A stretch of 64,000 nt of DNA from positions 744,001 through 808,000 of the forward strand of contig CAVQFB010000011.1 in assembly GCA_963711675.1 (NCBI GenBank). Direction: 5' to 3'. How positions within the stretch are numbered: position 1 is the first letter of the stretch; every line of letters starts with the position of its first letter. Shown here one piece after another: positions 10,700 to 19,147 of this stretch. Both the position numbers and the translations under genes were made by a program. The notes beneath the pieces are model-generated. The model was given only the letters and a program-made list of their open reading frames with translations, was not told the DNA's origin and searched no databases. This DNA is from CAVQFB01 sp963711675. Its GTDB lineage: Bacteria; Acidobacteriota; Terriglobia; Terriglobales; Acidobacteriaceae.

Positions 10700-11590
10700 T
10701 TGCGAAGAGCGACACATCTTAAGCGAACCCCATTTCGTGCAAGTTGGCGTATCTTCGCGGTGCTGTTCCTTTCCGCAAGCGCATGGGCGGCGCCTCAGGT
10801 CACGGCGATCGGGCCTGGCTTGTACGCTTACATCTCCGACAACGATTCCAGTTCGAACTCAACTTTTCTGGTCGGGAACAAAGGCATTCTTGTCGTCGAC
10901 ACCGGCTTCGACGCGAAAGAAGGTGGCAAACTTCTGCAGGAAATCCGCAAGGTCTCGAATCTCCCGGTGCTCTACGTCGTCAACACGCACTATCACCCCG
11001 ATCATCAGGGTGGAAACTCGGTGGTCGGCCCGAATGCCGTGATCATCACCACTGATTTCACGCGCGCGCGAACGCTGGAAGTGATGCAGTCCTCCCCCAA
11101 CGGACAAACCCGCTTCCAGCCGGCCGACCTCACGTTCCAACAGAAAGTCACGCTTCACCTGGATCCCTATACAGCCGAGATCTACTTCCCAGGCAAGGCC
11201 CACACTTCCGGAGATGCGTTGGTGTATTTCCCCCGTCAACACGCCATCGCGGCGGGAGACTTGTTTCTCAACAGGTCCTCCCCCGCGATGGACCAGGGCA
11301 GCGCGGAAAACTGGATCAAAGCGCTCGACCAGGTACTCGCCCTCTCTCCCGAAACAGTAGTCCCGGGCCATTTCGAACTGGCGACCAAGGCTGATCTACA
11401 ACGCTTTCGCAACTACCTCAATGATCTTTTCACGCAGGTGAGTGCGCTCTACAAGAGCGGCGTGAAGGAGCAGGATGCGGTGCGCCAGATTCACATGGAG
11501 GAGTACAAAGACTTCCGGCAGTACCCCCAGTTCCACGCGACGTTTGCCGACAACGCCGAGGTGATTTATCAGCAACTCCAGCAGCAGTGA
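10700..11590 (+). CDS. Secreted metallo-beta-lactamase-fold hydrolase
   Basis: About 296-residue protein of the metallo-beta-lactamase superfamily. TTG 10700 with AAAGGAG five bases upstream is preferred over TTG 10667; it gives a signal peptide (IFAVLFLSASAWAAP). The metal site is clear: NTHYHPDHQGGN (HxHxDH), later FPGKAHTSGDALVYFP for the third histidine, the AGDLF aspartate and VPGHFE for the last histidine. This motif set also covers lactonases and quorum-quenching or phosphonate enzymes, so beta-lactamase activity is not implied. It lies between the TonB receptor and a class V aminotransferase and is probably in the same transcript. Confidence 0.88.
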   Translation: MRRATHLKRTPFRASWRIFAVLFLSASAWAAPQVTAIGPGLYAYISDNDSSSNSTFLVGNKGILVVDTGFDAKEGGKLLQEIRKVSNLPVLYVVNTHYHPDHQGGNSVVGPNAVIITTDFTRARTLEVMQSSPNGQTRFQPADLTFQQKVTLHLDPYTAEIYFPGKAHTSGDALVYFPRQHAIAAGDLFLNRSSPAMDQGSAENWIKALDQVLALSPETVVPGHFELATKADLQRFRNYLNDLFTQVSALYKSGVKEQDAVRQIHMEEYKDFRQYPQFHATFADNAEVIYQQLQQQ

Positions 11591-11597
11591 ATCCGCG

Positions 11598-12842
11598 GTG
11601 ACCGACTTCCCTATTGCGTGGGTGCGGAGTTCCTTCCCCGCACTCAACATGGGAGACAAATTCGTATTTTTCGACAATGGCGCCGGAGCCCAGGTGCCGC
11701 AGCGCGTGCTGGACGCGGTTCAAGACCATCTTCTGAGCCGGCATGTGCAGCGGGGCGGACGCTACGGCAGGAGCCAGCAAGTCGACGCCGGCATCCAGCG
11801 GGCGCGGGAGAGTGTCGCCACTTTTCTCAATGCGCGAGAGCCCGAGGAAGTAGCGTTCGGCATGAATGCGACTTCCTTCATCCGGATCGTGAGCCTGGCT
11901 CTGGCCGAGACTCTCCGCGACCGCAAGGAAATCATCGTCAGCGACATGGATCACGAGGCAAATGTTGCCACCTGGCTGATTCTGCAACGCAACGGCGTAC
12001 AGATTCGCTGGTGGAATATGCGCGATGACGGAACGCTCCACGTGGATGACCTGAAGCCACTGCTCAATAGTCGCACTCGGCTGGTGGCCTGCACACTGGC
12101 TTCAAACGCGCTGGGCTCCATCGTCGATGTCAAAGAAGTGGCGCGTCTGGCGCACGCGGCGGGCGCCGAGGTTTTTCTGGACGCGGTTCACTATGCACCG
12201 CACGGCCCCATCGATGTCCAAGAGATGGATTGCGACTACCTCGTTTGTTCCGGCTACAAAATCTTTGCGCCGCACATGGGTTTTCTGTGGGGCAAGCGCA
12301 AAGCGCTCGAGGCATTGCCGACATTTCGCGAAGACTTTATTCCTGACACAGTGCCCACCAAGATCGAGGTAGGCACTTTTGTCTATGAGAACGTCGCCGG
12401 CATGGACGCAGCGATCGGTTATCTGGAGGAACTGGGAACTCGCGTGTCGAAAAATGGGCATCCGGAGTCGCGTCGTGCTGCCTTGGTGACGGCCATGGAA
12501 GCTATCCGAGAATACGAGGTCTCGCTATCTTCCCGACTTCTGCATGGCCTGGCTCAGATGAAGTCAGTCGCGATCTATGGGATTCAAGATTCCGGATCGG
12601 TGCGCAAGCGTGTACCCACCATTTGCTTCAACGTGCACGATGTCGCTCCCGCTGAGGTTTCGACTTCTCTTGCTGCAAAAGGTATCGGAGTGCGCGACGG
12701 CAATATGTATTCCCCCCGCCTACTGGCACGCTTGCGTATCGCTCCCGAGAGCGGCGCAGTTCGCGCTTCCCTGGCCCACTACAATTCATTTGAGGAAGTC
12801 GATCGCTTCCTGCACGCACTTCAGGAAATTGCGGGCAACTGA
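11598..12842 (+). CDS. Class V aminotransferase, cysteine desulfurase-like
   Basis: Cytoplasmic PLP enzyme of 414 residues. It shows FVFFDNGAGAQVPQ at the N-terminus, the cofactor aspartate in EVFLDAVHYAPHGPIDV and the Schiff-base lysine in CSGYKIFAPHMGFLWG, a pattern like the cysteine-desulfurase-like VC1184-type family. GTG 11598 starts seven bases after the hydrolase stop, so translation is probably coupled. It is not a housekeeping NifS/IscS: no Fe-S assembly genes lie nearby and the neighbours are uptake and hydrolysis genes. A lyase or desulfurase acting on the imported amino-acid-like compound is a reasonable inference. Confidence 0.87.
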   Translation: MTDFPIAWVRSSFPALNMGDKFVFFDNGAGAQVPQRVLDAVQDHLLSRHVQRGGRYGRSQQVDAGIQRARESVATFLNAREPEEVAFGMNATSFIRIVSLALAETLRDRKEIIVSDMDHEANVATWLILQRNGVQIRWWNMRDDGTLHVDDLKPLLNSRTRLVACTLASNALGSIVDVKEVARLAHAAGAEVFLDAVHYAPHGPIDVQEMDCDYLVCSGYKIFAPHMGFLWGKRKALEALPTFREDFIPDTVPTKIEVGTFVYENVAGMDAAIGYLEELGTRVSKNGHPESRRAALVTAMEAIREYEVSLSSRLLHGLAQMKSVAIYGIQDSGSVRKRVPTICFNVHDVAPAEVSTSLAAKGIGVRDGNMYSPRLLARLRIAPESGAVRASLAHYNSFEEVDRFLHALQEIAGN

Positions 12843-12890
12843 CCTTTCGTCGTATGCACACTTTTCAGGGCTCCAAGAGAGGCGTAAATC

Positions 12891-14339
12891 GTGCCTGATG
12901 TCCACAGCTCAAGCCCCACCCAAGTCGACGGTCGCCCCATTTCTGGCGAGCTGGAAGGACTTCAGCGGCAACTAAGCCAGCGCCAGTTGACCATGATCGC
13001 GATCGGCGGCGCGATCGGCGTCGGCCTCTTTCTGGGCAGCAGTGTGACCATCGAACTTGCCGGGCCGGCCGTCATTATCACCTACCTGATGGGTGCGCTC
13101 ATCGCCATGGTCATCGCCTACTCGCTAGCCGAGATGGCAGTAGTGCATCCGGTTTCCGGTTCTTTTGGAATCTATGCGGAGAAATATCTCAGCCCATGGG
13201 CCGGGTTCTGTGTTCGCGCCACGTATGGCCTGGTGCAGATTATCGCGATCGGCGCCGAAGTCACCGCAGTCGCGATCTACTTCTCCTTCTGGTTCCCAGC
13301 TGTTCCCAGCTGGATCTGGGTGGTGCTGGTGTCGACCGGACTCGTCGTGGTGAACGCCATGCAAGTGGGCAACTTCGGGGAGTTCGAATACTGGTTTGCG
13401 ATGATCAAAGTGGTGGCGATCATCGGCTTCATCGCGGTCGGACTCTCGCTGATCACCGGTATCGGACCATGGCACGCGATTGGCTTGGCCAATCTCACCG
13501 GCAATGGAGGTTTCTTTCCGCACGGCTGGCGCGGGGTTTGGCTGGCTCTCACTCTGGTCATCACCAGTTACATGGGAGTGGAAGTGATCGCCGTAACTGC
13601 GGGCGAAGCGCAAAATCCGGAACAATCAATTCCGCGCGCGATGCGAACCATTGTGTTCCGCCTGATCATTTTTTACGTCGTTGCGATCTCCATCATGCTG
13701 GCTATGACTCCCTGGAACCGCACCGGCAGCGCGAGTGTGAGTGGAAGCCCCTTTGTTCGGGCGTTCGCAACCGCAGGCATTCCTTACGCCGCGAGCATCA
13801 TGAACCTGGTGGTGATCACGGCTGCGCTCTCCAGCGCAAACACAAATCTCTATCTCTCCACTCGTATGCTGTTTTCGTTGTCGCGCGGTCAATATGCCCC
13901 GGCCTGGCTGGGAAGGCTAGGTCGCAATGGTGTGCCCCATCGCGCGCTCGCCATATCCGCGGGAGGTATGGTGGCTGCAATTCTGCTGGCCGTCTTTGCC
14001 CCCAAGAATGCCTTTCTGCTTCTGTACGGCACGGCCGTCGCCGGAATGTTCTTCGTGTGGACTGTAATCCTGCTGACCCATCTCCGCTTCCGGCAATCCA
14101 TCAACGAGCAGACGCTGCGCGAGCTACCCCTAAAGCTGCGCTTTCATCCCTTGCCCACGTGGGCAGCCATCGCAGCGATCTCGGCAATTGCACTCAGTAC
14201 GTTTTGGGTCGACGGGCTGCGCTACACCATTCCCACCTTTGCGCCATTTCTACTGATCATGTCTCTGGTGTACGTGAAGTACAAAAGCAAGATCGAAGGC
14301 AGGCCGCCCTTAGCCAGCGAGAAGCCACTTAGTAATTGA
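12891..14339 (+). CDS. Amino acid permease (APC superfamily)
   Basis: Inner-membrane amino acid/proton symporter of 482 residues with about twelve hydrophobic segments. The first segment carries the APC signature IAIGGAIGVGLFLGSS, followed by AYSLAEMAVVHPVSGSFGIYAEKY, which is typical of AAT-type permeases (GABA/asparagine/aromatic). The start is GTG 12891, 48 bases after the aminotransferase, and the gene closes the block. It presumably carries the liberated amino acid from periplasm to cytoplasm. The exact substrate is unknown. Confidence 0.92.
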   Translation: MPDVHSSSPTQVDGRPISGELEGLQRQLSQRQLTMIAIGGAIGVGLFLGSSVTIELAGPAVIITYLMGALIAMVIAYSLAEMAVVHPVSGSFGIYAEKYLSPWAGFCVRATYGLVQIIAIGAEVTAVAIYFSFWFPAVPSWIWVVLVSTGLVVVNAMQVGNFGEFEYWFAMIKVVAIIGFIAVGLSLITGIGPWHAIGLANLTGNGGFFPHGWRGVWLALTLVITSYMGVEVIAVTAGEAQNPEQSIPRAMRTIVFRLIIFYVVAISIMLAMTPWNRTGSASVSGSPFVRAFATAGIPYAASIMNLVVITAALSSANTNLYLSTRMLFSLSRGQYAPAWLGRLGRNGVPHRALAISAGGMVAAILLAVFAPKNAFLLLYGTAVAGMFFVWTVILLTHLRFRQSINEQTLRELPLKLRFHPLPTWAAIAAISAIALSTFWVDGLRYTIPTFAPFLLIMSLVYVKYKSKIEGRPPLASEKPLSN

Positions 14340-14402
14340 CCCGCGAATGTGTTGCCGACGTATCCGGGCCGGGAAAACTCTAGACGGGGATCGTTTGTGT
14401 GA

Positions 14403-14573
14403 ACTTCACGTTCTACCTGGAACCGTCACGACATTGATTCCATGGCCGCTCTGTTCGCTGACGACGCAGACTTTGTGGAGGTCGTAGGAACGCACTTCCG
14501 CGGCAGGAACGATATTGCTACCGCCCACCGCGAACTGCACAAAGACCGTTTTGCCAAAACCCAGATCAGGTAA
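14403..14573 (+). pseudogene. Remnant of a SnoaL/DUF4440-type (NTF2-like) protein
   Basis: A 57-codon open stretch with stops at both ends and no start codon. It reads TWNRHDIDSMAALFADDADF then GTHFRGRNDIATAHRELH, the characteristic N-terminal part of SgcJ/SnoaL-like NTF2-fold proteins. It ends at TAA 14571 where the family normally has another 60-70 residues. This is a decayed gene fragment in the otherwise empty 500-base gap before the LacI regulator. Confidence 0.65.
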
Positions 14574-14645
14574 CTGCAGTACTGGGTTCACTGGGTTCTC
14601 CGTCCCCTTGAGGCAGAAAACCGCAGCAGTCCTGTGATCAAGCAA

Positions 14646-14659
14646 GACAATCGTTTGTT
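14646..14659. promoter_or_regulatory. LacI-type operator candidate (upstream copy)
   Basis: Near-palindrome GACAATCGTTTGTT with the central CG typical of LacI-family operators. It closely resembles the better copy at 14756-14769, about 110 bases downstream. Two sites ahead of a lacI-type gene suggest looping or cooperative autoregulation (inference). Confidence 0.45.
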
Positions 14660-14755
14660 TAAAGGTATTTTTTCGCTTTCCCCCACAGAAAACGTGTTCG
14701 CCATTTGGCTACAACTAGCGTATGTTGTCAAGTACAAAATTGTGGATGGCGTTTA

Positions 14756-14769
14756 GGCAAACGTTTGTC
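14756..14769. promoter_or_regulatory. LacI-type operator candidate (proximal copy)
   Basis: GGCAAACGTTTGTC, a 14-base near-perfect palindrome centred on CG, the classic LacI/PurR operator form. It abuts TACAAT (14771-14776), a plausible -10 box, so bound repressor would block that promoter. It lies 67 bases before the regulator start. Confidence 0.6.
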
Positions 14770-14836
14770 TTACAATTTTTGGAAAAAGTGAACCAGCTTC
14801 TACCGGGAACCATAGATTGCACGGCAACAAGTTCTG

Positions 14837-15991
14837 ATGCAGGCTATGTGTAGCTCGACGTGTCCTAAAATGAACTTCTCCGAGCCGAACAGTCAGAAAT
14901 CGGAGGATTTGTCACACGATCCCTTTATGGCGACCGGGAAGACGAAAAGTCGTGCCGGGACTCAAGCCGACAGGCCGGCCAGCTTAAAAATTCTGGCTGA
15001 CTACCTGGGGCTCTGTCCGGCAACGGTTTCGGTCGTACTCAACAATGTCCCCGGGCGCTCGATTCCCCAGGAGACGCGCGAGCGGGTTCGTGCCGCTGCG
15101 CGCAAATTCAACTACCAACCCAGTCTGCTGGCGCGATCCCTGCGAAAGCAGCGAAGCTTCACCATTGGGGTTTTGGTTCCTGAATTGAGTGACGGTTACC
15201 ACACTCAAGTGATGGGTGGGGTGGGCGACCACTTGATGCGCGAAGGCTATTTCTATTTCAGCGCACACCACCGGCACAAACCCGACCTCATCGAAGAGTA
15301 TCCGAGAATCCTTGCGGGACGCGGGGCGGAGGGGTTGATTGCGATCGATACGGCCTTGAGCCACTCCCTCACACTGCCGGTTGTATCCATAGCCGGACAT
15401 CGCAGGATACGCGGAGTCACGAACGTGACGCTGAATCATCGCCGCGCCGCGGAACTCACCCTGCGGCACCTTCACGAACTGGGGCACCGGCAGATCGCGT
15501 TCATGCGTGGGCAGCCGTTCAGTGCCGATTCGGACGACCGTTGGCGTCATCTGGCGGCCGTTGCCCGCGAACTCGGCCTTGAAATTGATCCCGAGTTAAC
15601 GATCCAGTTAACGCTGGATCTAACTACACCGGAACTCGGGTACCCCGTGGTCCAGGAGTTGCTTCAGAAGGGCCGGCGCTTTACGGCGATTGTTGCCTTC
15701 AATGACATTGCGGCGATCGGAGCGATTCGCGCCTTGCGTGACGCCAACTTGAAAGTGCCAGAGGACGTCTCGGTCATCGGGTTCGATGACATCAGCGCAG
15801 CGGCCTACCACACGCCCAGGTTGACCACGATCCGACAGCCTCTGCACGACATGGGAGAAACGGCGGCAAGAATTCTTCTTCAGAGGATCCAGGGGTTTAA
15901 GGATTATCCGGAAGCACTGGAGGTGCCGCCAGATTTGATCGTCCGCGAAACGACCGCGGTACGGAAGTTAAGAAAGTCGCGGACGGAATAG
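14837..15991 (+). CDS. LacI-family transcriptional regulator
   Basis: Sugar-responsive repressor of up to 384 residues. A helix-turn-helix at about residues 50-70 (LADYLGLCPATVSVVLNN) and the hinge helix (PSLLARSLRKQRS) are followed by a periplasmic-binding-protein-like sensor domain (TIGVLVPELSDGYHTQVMGG; SVIGFDDISAAAYHTP). The N-terminus is about 40 residues longer than usual; ATG 14927 is an alternative start. LacI-type operators lie directly upstream, implying autoregulation. The GH30 glycosidase follows 80 bases downstream in the same direction and is the likely target. Effector sugar unknown. Confidence 0.92.
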   Translation: MQAMCSSTCPKMNFSEPNSQKSEDLSHDPFMATGKTKSRAGTQADRPASLKILADYLGLCPATVSVVLNNVPGRSIPQETRERVRAAARKFNYQPSLLARSLRKQRSFTIGVLVPELSDGYHTQVMGGVGDHLMREGYFYFSAHHRHKPDLIEEYPRILAGRGAEGLIAIDTALSHSLTLPVVSIAGHRRIRGVTNVTLNHRRAAELTLRHLHELGHRQIAFMRGQPFSADSDDRWRHLAAVARELGLEIDPELTIQLTLDLTTPELGYPVVQELLQKGRRFTAIVAFNDIAAIGAIRALRDANLKVPEDVSVIGFDDISAAAYHTPRLTTIRQPLHDMGETAARILLQRIQGFKDYPEALEVPPDLIVRETTAVRKLRKSRTE

Positions 15992-16072
15992 CTCGGAGTG
16001 TATGCGACAAGAACCTGATGTGAAGTTGATCCGCGGGAACTGGCTCAACCTCCGGGAGAGAGCTGGCCATCC

Positions 16073-17500
16073 ATGGCAATAACGAGAAGAACGTTTCTTA
16101 AATCTTCGGCCTTCGGTGTGGCGGCAACCGCTGCAGCCAGGAGCCTGCCTCTCTTCGGAAATTCCGCAGATGCCCGCCCAGCCGGAGAAATTGGCCGCTG
16201 GGTGACCAATGCGAAACAGCGTTTTGCGCCGGCGGATCCGATTTCCTGGGGTTCGTTGGCGACGGTTCCTGGATCGGAAACAATCCTTCTGAACCCGGAG
16301 ACGAAGTTCCAGGAGATACTCGGCTTCGGCGCAGCGTTCACCGATTCTGCGTGCTACATGTTTAACCAGCTTTCCACGGTCGCACGGCAGGATCTGTTCC
16401 ACGAGCTGTTTCATCCCTCGAAGATGGGACTCAACGTCTGCCGTACCTGCATGGGGGCAAGCGATTACTCGACCAAGCTGTACAGCTACGACGAGGGAGA
16501 ACCGGATCCAGAACTGAAACGCTTTTCGATCGCTCACGATCGAGAATACATTCTGCCGGTGCTGCGCGCGGCGCGCGCCGCGAATCCCGACTTGTTTCTT
16601 TTTTCCTCGCCCTGGAGTCCTCCCGGTTGGATGAAAACGGGTGACTCGATGTTGGGGGGGACCATTCGCCGCAGGTATCTGCCGAATTATGCCCAGTATT
16701 TTCTGAAGTTCCTTCAGGGTTACGCGGCGGAAGGCGTGCCGATCCAGGCGGTGACCGTGCAAAACGAAGTGGACACCGATCAGGATGGCAAGATGCCGGC
16801 GTGCACCTGGCCGCAAGAGGCAGAGGTCGAATTCGTCCGCGACAATCTGGGACCAGTTTTCAAGCAGAACGGACTTGCGACCCAAATCTGGATTATCGAC
16901 CACAACTACAATCTCTGGGGACGTGCTATTGCGGAGTTAGACGACCGAGGGTTGCGCAAGTATTGCAATGCGGTGGCCTGGCATGGATACGTCGGCAATG
17001 TTGAACTTATGAGCCGTGTCCACGACGCCCATCCCGACGCGCAGTTCCACTGGACGGAAGGCGGACCGGATTACACGGACCCGGACTACCTGACAGGGTG
17101 GACGAAGTGGGGACGAACTTTCACCCTCACCCTGCGCAATTGGTGCCAGTCAGTTACCGGATGGAACCTGGCACTCGACGAGCATGGACAGCCGAACATA
17201 GGGCCATTTCCCTGTGGCGGAGTCGTGACCATTGACTCGAAAAGCAAGGAGATCACCCGGAGCGGTCAGTACTGGGCCTTCGCCCATTTCTCACAGAAGG
17301 TTCGCAGGGGGGCGCACCGCATTGATTCGCAGGGGACATTGTCTGGCGTGGATCATGTTGCATTCGAGAACCCGGATCGACAACGTGTTCTGGTTATTTC
17401 AAATTTGGGTCCCACGCGCACGGTGTCAATCACAATGGGCAAAATGCAGGCGAATACGCCTCTGGATGAGAATTCTCTAACTACCCTGGTCTGGTCCTAA
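16073..17500 (+). CDS. GH30-family glycosidase, Tat-exported
   Basis: Glycoside hydrolase family 30 (glucosylceramidase-like) of 475 residues. The N-terminus has a twin-arginine signal (TRRTFLKSSAFGVAATAAA), so it is folded before export. Family landmarks are EILGFGAAFTDSACYM, SPWSPPGWMKT, the acid/base glutamate in AVTVQNEVD, and the nucleophile glutamate in FHWTEGGPDY. The C-terminal beta domain ends in ENSLTTLVWS. It hydrolyses beta-linked glycans outside the cytoplasm. It lies downstream of the LacI regulator and tail-to-tail with the broken GH127-like gene, suggesting a former plant-glycan utilisation locus. Confidence 0.92.
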   Translation: MAITRRTFLKSSAFGVAATAAARSLPLFGNSADARPAGEIGRWVTNAKQRFAPADPISWGSLATVPGSETILLNPETKFQEILGFGAAFTDSACYMFNQLSTVARQDLFHELFHPSKMGLNVCRTCMGASDYSTKLYSYDEGEPDPELKRFSIAHDREYILPVLRAARAANPDLFLFSSPWSPPGWMKTGDSMLGGTIRRRYLPNYAQYFLKFLQGYAAEGVPIQAVTVQNEVDTDQDGKMPACTWPQEAEVEFVRDNLGPVFKQNGLATQIWIIDHNYNLWGRAIAELDDRGLRKYCNAVAWHGYVGNVELMSRVHDAHPDAQFHWTEGGPDYTDPDYLTGWTKWGRTFTLTLRNWCQSVTGWNLALDEHGQPNIGPFPCGGVVTIDSKSKEITRSGQYWAFAHFSQKVRRGAHRIDSQGTLSGVDHVAFENPDRQRVLVISNLGPTRTVSITMGKMQANTPLDENSLTTLVWS

Positions 17501-17831
17501 GAGATCTGAAGGTATGTCGAATATTGCTCCTCTCCAATTTCGACAAATGGCATGAATTTGAGTGGCAGATCTGTAGTTCCCACGATCCAACTCGTCTGGC
17601 CGATCCTCTTCGCGGCCAGCAGATCCTTGCGGGTTAGCTTTCGCTGATCGGGCGAGATGGCAAACAGGACCAGCGGTCCAAAGAGCAGAGCGACTGTCTG
17701 CAAATGACGAGGGTCGACGGGTTCGAGGCGCAGCGTCATCGGGAGTTCCACTTCGACGTGGTCGCCGTCTCTCCATACGCGTTGAATTGCCGCGAGAGAA
17801 CCGGGAACGATCGGATGCTCGTCGTGGCGAC
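17497..17831 (-). pseudogene. GH127-like (DUF1680) gene, 3' fragment beyond the IS
   Basis: Minus-strand reading frame showing the C-terminus of a GH127/DUF1680 beta-L-arabinofuranosidase-like protein: IQRVWRDGDHVEVELPM, then ALLFGPLVLFAISPDQ, and a terminal QYSTYLQIS. It overlaps the end of the GH30 gene by a few bases. The frame is interrupted at 17831 by the insertion sequence; the preceding part of the same gene resumes at 19144 on the other side. Not functional as it stands. Confidence 0.75.
17828..17831. repeat. Target-site duplication, left copy (CGAC)
   Basis: CGAC abutting the left inverted repeat; the same four bases occur at 19144-19147 next to the right end. Confidence 0.7.
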
Positions 17832-17913
17832 TGACCTGCCCCCCGAAAAGTAGTCCAGCGGAAATGTGACTTCTCCATTTACGATGACCCGCTCAGGGCC
17901 AAGAGGAGGAGTC

Positions 17914-18180
17914 GTGCGCAAGAGTCGGTTTAACGAAGAACAGATCATCGCCATCCTGAAGGAGGCGGAGGCGGGGATAACACCCGACGAGCTGTGCCGG
18001 CGGCACGGGATCACCCGCGGGAGCCTGTACCGCTGGAAGGCGAAGTACGGCGGGATGGAAGTGAGCGAGGCGCGGCGACTGCGGCAGCTGGAGGAGGAAA
18101 ACCGGCAGCTGAAGCACGTCGTGGCCGAGCTGTTGCTGGACAAACGAGCGTTGCAGGCGGTAGTCACAAAAAAGTGGTAG
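17914..18180 (+). CDS. IS3-family transposase OrfA
   Basis: 88-residue helix-turn-helix protein that recognises the IS ends: RKSRFNEEQIIAILKEAEAG, then ELCRRHGITRGSLYRWKAKYGGM, and a leucine-zipper-like segment (RRLRQLEEENRQLKHVVAELLLDK). GTG 17914 is chosen because it follows AGGAGG and matches the usual start of this family. The frame ends at TAG 18178 just after a slippery A6G, from which OrfAB would be made by -1 frameshifting. Confidence 0.9.
   Translation: MRKSRFNEEQIIAILKEAEAGITPDELCRRHGITRGSLYRWKAKYGGMEVSEARRLRQLEEENRQLKHVVAELLLDKRALQAVVTKKW
18168..18174 (+). other. Programmed -1 frameshift site (A AAA AAG)
   Basis: AAAAAAG positioned in the OrfA frame as A-AAA-AAG, the canonical slippery heptamer of IS3 elements, two codons before the OrfA stop. 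Slipping back one base continues as KKVVGPQMQRQAVEVMRSE, the expected OrfB N-terminus. Confidence 0.8.
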
Positions 18181-19126
18181 GCCCGCAGATGCAGAGGCAG
18201 GCAGTGGAAGTGATGCGCTCGGAAGCAGCGGTCTCGGAGCGACGCGCCTGCGGGCTGATCCCAATGTCCATCGGGCGACCTGCCGGTATCGGCGGCGCAG
18301 GGTCGAAGAGCCGCGTTTGCGGGAGCGGCTGCGCGAGCTGGCTGCGACCCGGCGACGGTTCGGCTATCGGCGGCTCAAGATCCTGCTGCGACGCGAGGGC
18401 TTCACGGTGAACCATAAACGGGTGTACCGACTGTACGTGGAAGAGAAGCTGGGACTGCGGCGGAAGCGAGGACGGCGGAGGATGCCGACGGCCGCCGCAC
18501 GCGTGCCCCTGAAACTACCGGTGCGCCCCGACGAGGTCTGGACCATGGACTTCACGCAGGATGCGTTCGCCAGTGGGCGCAAGTTCCGAACTCTGAACCT
18601 GATGGACGGCTTCACGCGCTACGCGCCACGCATCGAGGTGGACACCTCGTTGCCGGGTCAGCGCGTGGTGCGGGTGCTGGAAGAACTGAAGCGAAGGGGC
18701 CGCAAGCCGGAGGCGATCGTGATCGACAATGGGAGCGAGTTTACCAGTCAGGTGGTAGATCAATGGGCGTACGAGAACCAAGTGCAGCTGCACTTCATCG
18801 CGCCCGGACGGCCCATGGAGAACGGCTTCATCGAGAGCTTCAACGGCAAGTTCCGCGACGAGTGTCTAAACGAGAACTGGTTCCTCGATCTGGCCGACGC
18901 GCGGGAGAAGATCGAGACCTGGCGGTGCGACTACAACCAAGTGCGGCCGCACTCGGCGCTCGGCTATCTCACGCCCGCGGAGTTTGCGCAGAGGAGCGCG
19001 GCTTCGTCCGGCTGCGCTCCCATGGCTCCGCCGTTCGAAGCCGCGCCGTCAGGTGGAGAGAGGGTAGTTACAGGTGTAGCGTTGGAGAACCAGAAACCGG
19101 AGAAAGTCTCACTATCCCTGGACTAA
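18171..19126 (+). pseudogene. IS3-family transposase OrfB (DDE integrase core), frameshifted
   Basis: OrfB catalytic subunit. It enters from the slippery site as GPQMQRQAVEVMRSEAAV and SERRACGLIP, then shifts frame near 18260 (CCC, probably one C short) and continues VHRATCRYRRRVEEPRLRE and FGYRRLKILLRREGF. The rve core carries the DDE triad in WTMDFTQDAF, VIDNGSEFTSQ and NGFIESFNGKFRDECLN, ending at TAA 19124 inside the right inverted repeat. If the indel is real the element cannot move by itself; if it is a sequencing error it is intact. Confidence 0.85.
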
Positions 19127-19143
19127 AGATGGGGGGCAGGTCA

Positions 19144-19147
19144 CGAC
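19144..19147. repeat. Target-site duplication, right copy (CGAC)
   Basis: CGAC directly after the right inverted repeat, matching 17828-17831. Confidence 0.7.

Larger units (their letters stand above)
17832..19143 (+). mobile_element. IS3-family insertion sequence, IS407-like group (1312 bp)
   Basis: Bounded by inverted repeats: TGACCTGCCCCCC at 17832-17844 and its complement at 19131-19143, with a second matched block (TAGTCCAG, 17851-17858 and 19118-19125). It is flanked by a 4-bp direct duplication, CGAC, at 17828-17831 and 19144-19147; 4 bp is the usual duplication of the IS407 group. It carries orfA and orfB joined by an A6G slippery site. It sits inside a GH127-like gene. The clean duplication argues for direct transposition, with no later rearrangement at the ends. 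Confidence 0.92.

Noticed and set aside
10700..11590. Antibiotic-resistance beta-lactamase call for the MBL-fold gene
   Set aside because: The HxHxDH motif is shared by many hydrolases; context is catabolic, and nothing specific to class B beta-lactamases is seen.
13196..14332. 378-codon + frame inside the permease gene
   Set aside because: Out-of-frame shadow of the permease, rich in R/H/S with no hydrophobic pattern.
14406..14645. 79-codon minus ORF before the LacI gene
   Set aside because: Antisense to the better-supported SnoaL relic; no start signal or family match.
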